This document shows, one piece after another, positions 4,665-7,405 of a stretch of 7,405 nucleotides of DNA; within the stretch, counting starts at the first letter, position 1; each line of letters opens with the position of its first letter. The notes beneath the pieces are model-generated. The model was not told the DNA's origin, ran no database searches, and worked only from the letters and a program-made list of their open reading frames with translations. The DNA lies in the NCBI GenBank assembly GCA_030619615.1, contig JAUXBC010000036.1, forward strand, positions 1 to 7,405, written 5' to 3'. This DNA is from Dehalococcoidia bacterium. Lineage in GTDB: Bacteria; Chloroflexota; Dehalococcoidia; E44-bin15. The position numbers were made by a program, and so were the translations under genes.

Positions 4665-6467
4665 TTGGTAAAGGACTTCTTTGAGCGAGTTAGGCGCAAG
4701 GAGGAGAAAGGTGGTCTTGCCGAAGTGGAGAATTGTCTCCATTGCGGCATGGACCTTTCCTCCTCCGAGCTGTTTCAGCGCTATGGCCTTTGCCCCGGGT
4801 GTCGATTTCACTATACTCTTCCAGCAGGGGAGCGGATAGAACTTCTAGCAGATGAGGGCAGCTTTAAAGAGGTAAACCGTTCCCTGGCTTCTCTAGATCC
4901 CCTCTCCTTCTCTGGGGAAGCCTCCTATAAGAAGCGCATCTTCGATGCCCAAAAAAGGACGGGGCTCCCTGAGGCGGTGGTTACCGGGCTCTGCCATATC
5001 GAGGGCAACCCTACAGTCCTTATGGTGCTGGACTTCGGCTTTTTGGGGGGGAGCATGGGCTGTGTTGTTGGGGAGAAGGTTACCCTCGCCTTTGAGCTTG
5101 CCCTGAAGAGGAAGCTCCCTGTGGTCGCTGTGGTCTCTAGTGGAGGGGCTCGAGTGCAGGAGGGGGTGCTTTCCCTGATGCAGATGGCTAAGACTGCTGC
5201 TGCCGCAAAGCGGCTCCACAGCGCTGGACTCCCCTTCATCTGCCTTCTGGCAAACCCGACCACGGGCGAGGTCTATGCCAGCTTTGCCAACCTCGCCGAT
5301 ATCATCATCGCCGAACCCAGCGCCCTCGTTGGTTTCGCCCCCCTTAGGGTGGTGGAGCAGACCGAGGGCAGACCGCTTCCAGAGGATGCCCATACCGCCG
5401 AGTCCCATCTGAAGCACGGGATGATCGACTGCGTGGTGGAGCGTACCAGGCTTCGCGGGCTCCTCTCCATCCTTCTTGACCTCCTTTGCTCTCAATATAG
5501 GTTGACCCTGAGGAAGAAGGAGATTTATCCTTCGGTAGTGACCCGCGGCGAGCCGGCATGGCAGAGCGTTCAATTGGCGCGTCACCAGGAGCGACCTACC
5601 TCCTTGGACTACATTGGCAGGATTACCTCCAGCTTTGTGGAGCTCCATGGAGACCGTTTCTATGGCGATGATGGCGCTGTGGTGTGTGGTTTAGGGGATA
5701 TCGGTGGCGAGGCGGTGGTGATCGTTGCCCAGGAGAGGGGCCACGATGGCGACGAGAGGAATCGGGGGCGAGCCTACCCCGAGGGCTTCCGCAAGGCGCA
5801 GCGGGCGATGAAACTGGCGGCAAAATTCAAGCTGCCGCTGATTACCCTTATCGATACCCCAGGGGCCTACCCAGGGCTTGAGGCTGAGGAAAGGGGGGTG
5901 GGAAATGCTATCGCCCATTGCCTGGCCCTGATGTCTGACCTGCCAGTTCCTGTAATCTCCGCCATCATTGGCGAGGGGGGAAGTGAGGGGGCGCTAGCCC
6001 TAGTGGTTGCCGATTCTATCCTCATGCTGGAGAACGCCATCTTCTCTGTGGTCCCTCCGGAGAGGGCCGCTGTCCTGCTCTATCGGGATGTGACCAAGGC
6101 GGAGGAGGTTGCCCCTGCCTTGAGGCTCACCGCTCACGACTGTAAAGAGCTCGGTGTGGTGGACGTCTTGGTTCCTGAGCCCAAAGGTGGTGCTCATACC
6201 GACCCCGATGAGGCGGCCCGCCAGCTTAAAAGGTGCCTCTTAAACGAGCTGATCCGAATCCAAACTATCCATCCTCGCACGCTGGTGAAAGAGCGCTACG
6301 AGAAGTTTCGCCATATGGGGCGCTATAGCTCTCGCCTTAGTGTTGCCATCTCCAAGGAGAGGGCTCAGATTTGGGAATATCTCTCCCAGAGATTAGAGGA
6401 GTGGAAGGGGTTTCTCCCCTCGAGGGCAGTGGAGGTTCCCCTCGAGGAAGAAGAACCTTCATCATAG
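4665..6467 (+). CDS. Fused acetyl-CoA carboxylase carboxyltransferase (AccD-AccA)
   Basis: Carboxyltransferase half of acetyl-CoA carboxylase: it moves the carboxyl group from carboxybiotin to acetyl-CoA, giving malonyl-CoA for fatty acid synthesis. In 600 residues the beta part comes first, with a four-Cys zinc ribbon (C24, C27, C43, C46), LGGSMG (127-132), SSGGARVQEG (158-167) and SLMQMAKT. The alpha part starts near residue 290: LDYIG, ELHGDRFYGDD, RAYPEGFRKAQR, IDTPGAYPG (396-404) and GEGGSEGAL (436-444). Usually AccD and AccA are separate proteins, so one chain replaces two. Several conserved loops differ: GEVYASFA for GGVSASFA (201-208), GFAPLR for GFAGPR (223-228), GGSEG for GGSGG, and VVPPERAA for VISPEGCA (462-469). 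The TTG start lies one base after the ftsK stop. No biotin carboxylase or biotin carrier gene is visible. Propionyl-CoA-type carboxylases are less likely given the zinc ribbon. Confidence 0.92.
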   Translation: MVKDFFERVRRKEEKGGLAEVENCLHCGMDLSSSELFQRYGLCPGCRFHYTLPAGERIELLADEGSFKEVNRSLASLDPLSFSGEASYKKRIFDAQKRTGLPEAVVTGLCHIEGNPTVLMVLDFGFLGGSMGCVVGEKVTLAFELALKRKLPVVAVVSSGGARVQEGVLSLMQMAKTAAAAKRLHSAGLPFICLLANPTTGEVYASFANLADIIIAEPSALVGFAPLRVVEQTEGRPLPEDAHTAESHLKHGMIDCVVERTRLRGLLSILLDLLCSQYRLTLRKKEIYPSVVTRGEPAWQSVQLARHQERPTSLDYIGRITSSFVELHGDRFYGDDGAVVCGLGDIGGEAVVIVAQERGHDGDERNRGRAYPEGFRKAQRAMKLAAKFKLPLITLIDTPGAYPGLEAEERGVGNAIAHCLALMSDLPVPVISAIIGEGGSEGALALVVADSILMLENAIFSVVPPERAAVLLYRDVTKAEEVAPALRLTAHDCKELGVVDVLVPEPKGGAHTDPDEAARQLKRCLLNELIRIQTIHPRTLVKERYEKFRHMGRYSSRLSVAISKERAQIWEYLSQRLEEWKGFLPSRAVEVPLEEEEPSS

Positions 6468-6584
6468 CATTCCAAAGATAGAGCACCACCCCCTAATAGA
6501 AATTCTCTGGTGAAGAGGGTTCCTCTCCCCAAACGATCCTGAATAAAGCTTTTAGGCATTCTGGCATTGAGAGGAGGATCAAAA

Positions 6585-7405
6585 ATGGAGAAGTTACTGG
6601 AGGGGGTCAGGGTTCTCGATCTGGGGCGCTATATCGCCTGCCCCTACTGCGGATTGCTCCTCGCTGGCATGGGGGCGGAGGTGATCCGATTGGAAAGACC
6701 GGGAGGGGAGCCGGAGCTGGTATTGCCTTTCAAATTCGATGGCTGGAACTATTTTTCGGTGCTCTATGCCGCCGGTAAGAAGGGGATCACCCTAGACCTG
6801 ACGCAGGAAAAGGGAAGGGAGATATTCAAAGAATTGGTGAGGCGGTGCGATGTGGTGCTGGAGAATTTCAGTGTCGATGCGGCAAAGGCAATAGGGCTTG
6901 AGTATGAGGTGCTAAAGGAGGTCAATCCTCGGATTATCTTTGTGGCCATCACCGGGTTCGGTCAGTACGGCCCCTATGCTCATCGGGTGTGCTTTGACCC
7001 CGTTGCTCAGGCGATGTCGGGGGCGATGAGCATAACAGGCTTCCCCGGGGATCCCCCTCTCAGATCTGGGGTGAACTTTGTGGACTATGGCACCGCCCTC
7101 CATGCCACCCTGGGCACCATTTCCGCCCTCTATCACCGGGAGAGGACGGGCGTGGGTCAGATGGTCGATGTCTCCCTATTGGATACCGCAATCTCCTTTA
7201 TGGGAGGAAACTTCGCCCTTTATAAGGTATTTGATTGGATCCGCCCCCAGCTGGGCAATAGTGCCCACTTCACCGCCTCCGATTGCTTTAGCGCCAAGGA
7301 TGGGCGGGTCTATATCTCCATCATTACCGACAGGCCTTGGCGCCGATTGACCGAAGCGATGGGAAGGGAGGATCTGGCTAGTGACCCCAGGTTTGCCACC
7401 GACAA
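6585..7405 (+). CDS. CaiB/BaiF family (family III) CoA transferase, N-terminal part (runs off the right edge)
   Basis: Family III CoA transferases move CoA between organic acids through an enzyme-bound aspartyl-CoA ester. About 273 of a usual 380-400 residues are present. Supporting motifs: LEGVRVLDLGRYIA (5-18), MGAEVIRLERPGG (29-41), GKKGITLDLTQEKGRE (64-79), CDVVLENF (88-95), NPRIIFVAITGFGQYGPY (114-131), and NFVDYGTALHATLG with D167 at the place of the catalytic aspartate, then GQMVDVSLLD. The ATG start has a strong AGGAGG (6572-6577) seven bases upstream. It lies 117 bases after the carboxyltransferase fusion on the same strand, so it may be a separate unit. Residues 19-22 read CPYC where relatives usually have GPxxT. 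Substrate pair (formyl-, succinyl-, carnitinyl-CoA and others are known) cannot be told from sequence. Confidence 0.93.
   Translation, partial: MEKLLEGVRVLDLGRYIACPYCGLLLAGMGAEVIRLERPGGEPELVLPFKFDGWNYFSVLYAAGKKGITLDLTQEKGREIFKELVRRCDVVLENFSVDAAKAIGLEYEVLKEVNPRIIFVAITGFGQYGPYAHRVCFDPVAQAMSGAMSITGFPGDPPLRSGVNFVDYGTALHATLGTISALYHRERTGVGQMVDVSLLDTAISFMGGNFALYKVFDWIRPQLGNSAHFTASDCFSAKDGRVYISIITDRPWRRLTEAMGREDLASDPRFATD

Noticed and set aside
6514..6526. Small hairpin AGAGG-GTT-CCTCT in the spacer after accDA, considered as a terminator
   Set aside because: It has only five pairs and is followed by CCCCAAACG rather than a run of T. No convincing terminator or promoter was found in 6468-6584.
1419..7368. 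KOPS-like GGGNAGGG octamers on the plus strand (1419-1426, 6812-6819, 7361-7368) and one on the minus strand in thiC (180-187)
   Set aside because: Each follows the purine-rich coding strand of its gene, so composition explains them. The guide motif in this lineage is unknown and a single window cannot show genome-scale skew.

Overview
The window reads as ordinary, compactly organised bacterial chromosome of moderately high G+C content. The best guess is an uncultured member of the Chloroflexota, probably Dehalococcoidia-like. This rests on the style of the family 4 uracil-DNA glycosylase, a SpoIIIE-sized FtsK with an extra insert in its alpha region, a fused AccD-AccA carboxyltransferase and a CaiB-type CoA transferase. 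It is an inference from sequence feel, not from a search. Nothing in the window looks like a mobile element, CRISPR array, prophage or tRNA/rRNA gene.

Layout. Positions 1-717 (minus strand) hold the N-terminal 239 codons of thiC, which runs off the left edge. Its leader (718-870) carries a textbook TPP riboswitch followed by an intrinsic terminator, and a strong sigma-70-type promoter lies just upstream. A second, divergent promoter of near-consensus form (923-951) drives the plus strand. That strand carries a tight run of five genes: two half-size TauE/SafE membrane proteins (977-1348 and 1352-1720), a family 4 uracil-DNA glycosylase (1755-2351), an FtsK/SpoIIIE DNA translocase (2360-4663) and an AccD-AccA fusion (4665-6467). 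Gaps between them are 3, 34, 8 and 1 bases, so they are probably one transcript. After a 117-base spacer comes a family III CoA transferase (6585 to the right edge, incomplete).

How the parts fit. thiC is a self-contained thiamine unit: TPP binding should favour the terminator and shut the gene off. The plus-strand run mixes probable anion export, base-excision repair, chromosome segregation and the malonyl-CoA-forming step of fatty acid synthesis. This looks like a housekeeping operon rather than one pathway. The CoA transferase may belong to a separate acyl-CoA unit that continues to the right.

Points most worth a second look: (1) the two TauE halves lie in the same reading frame and are separated by a single TGA, so the joined length equals a normal full-length transporter; (2) the glycosylase ends in QLSMF, which resembles a bacterial sliding-clamp-binding motif; (3) the AccD-AccA fusion departs from the family at several conserved loops in both halves; (4) a perfect inverted repeat lies over the thiC -10 box.
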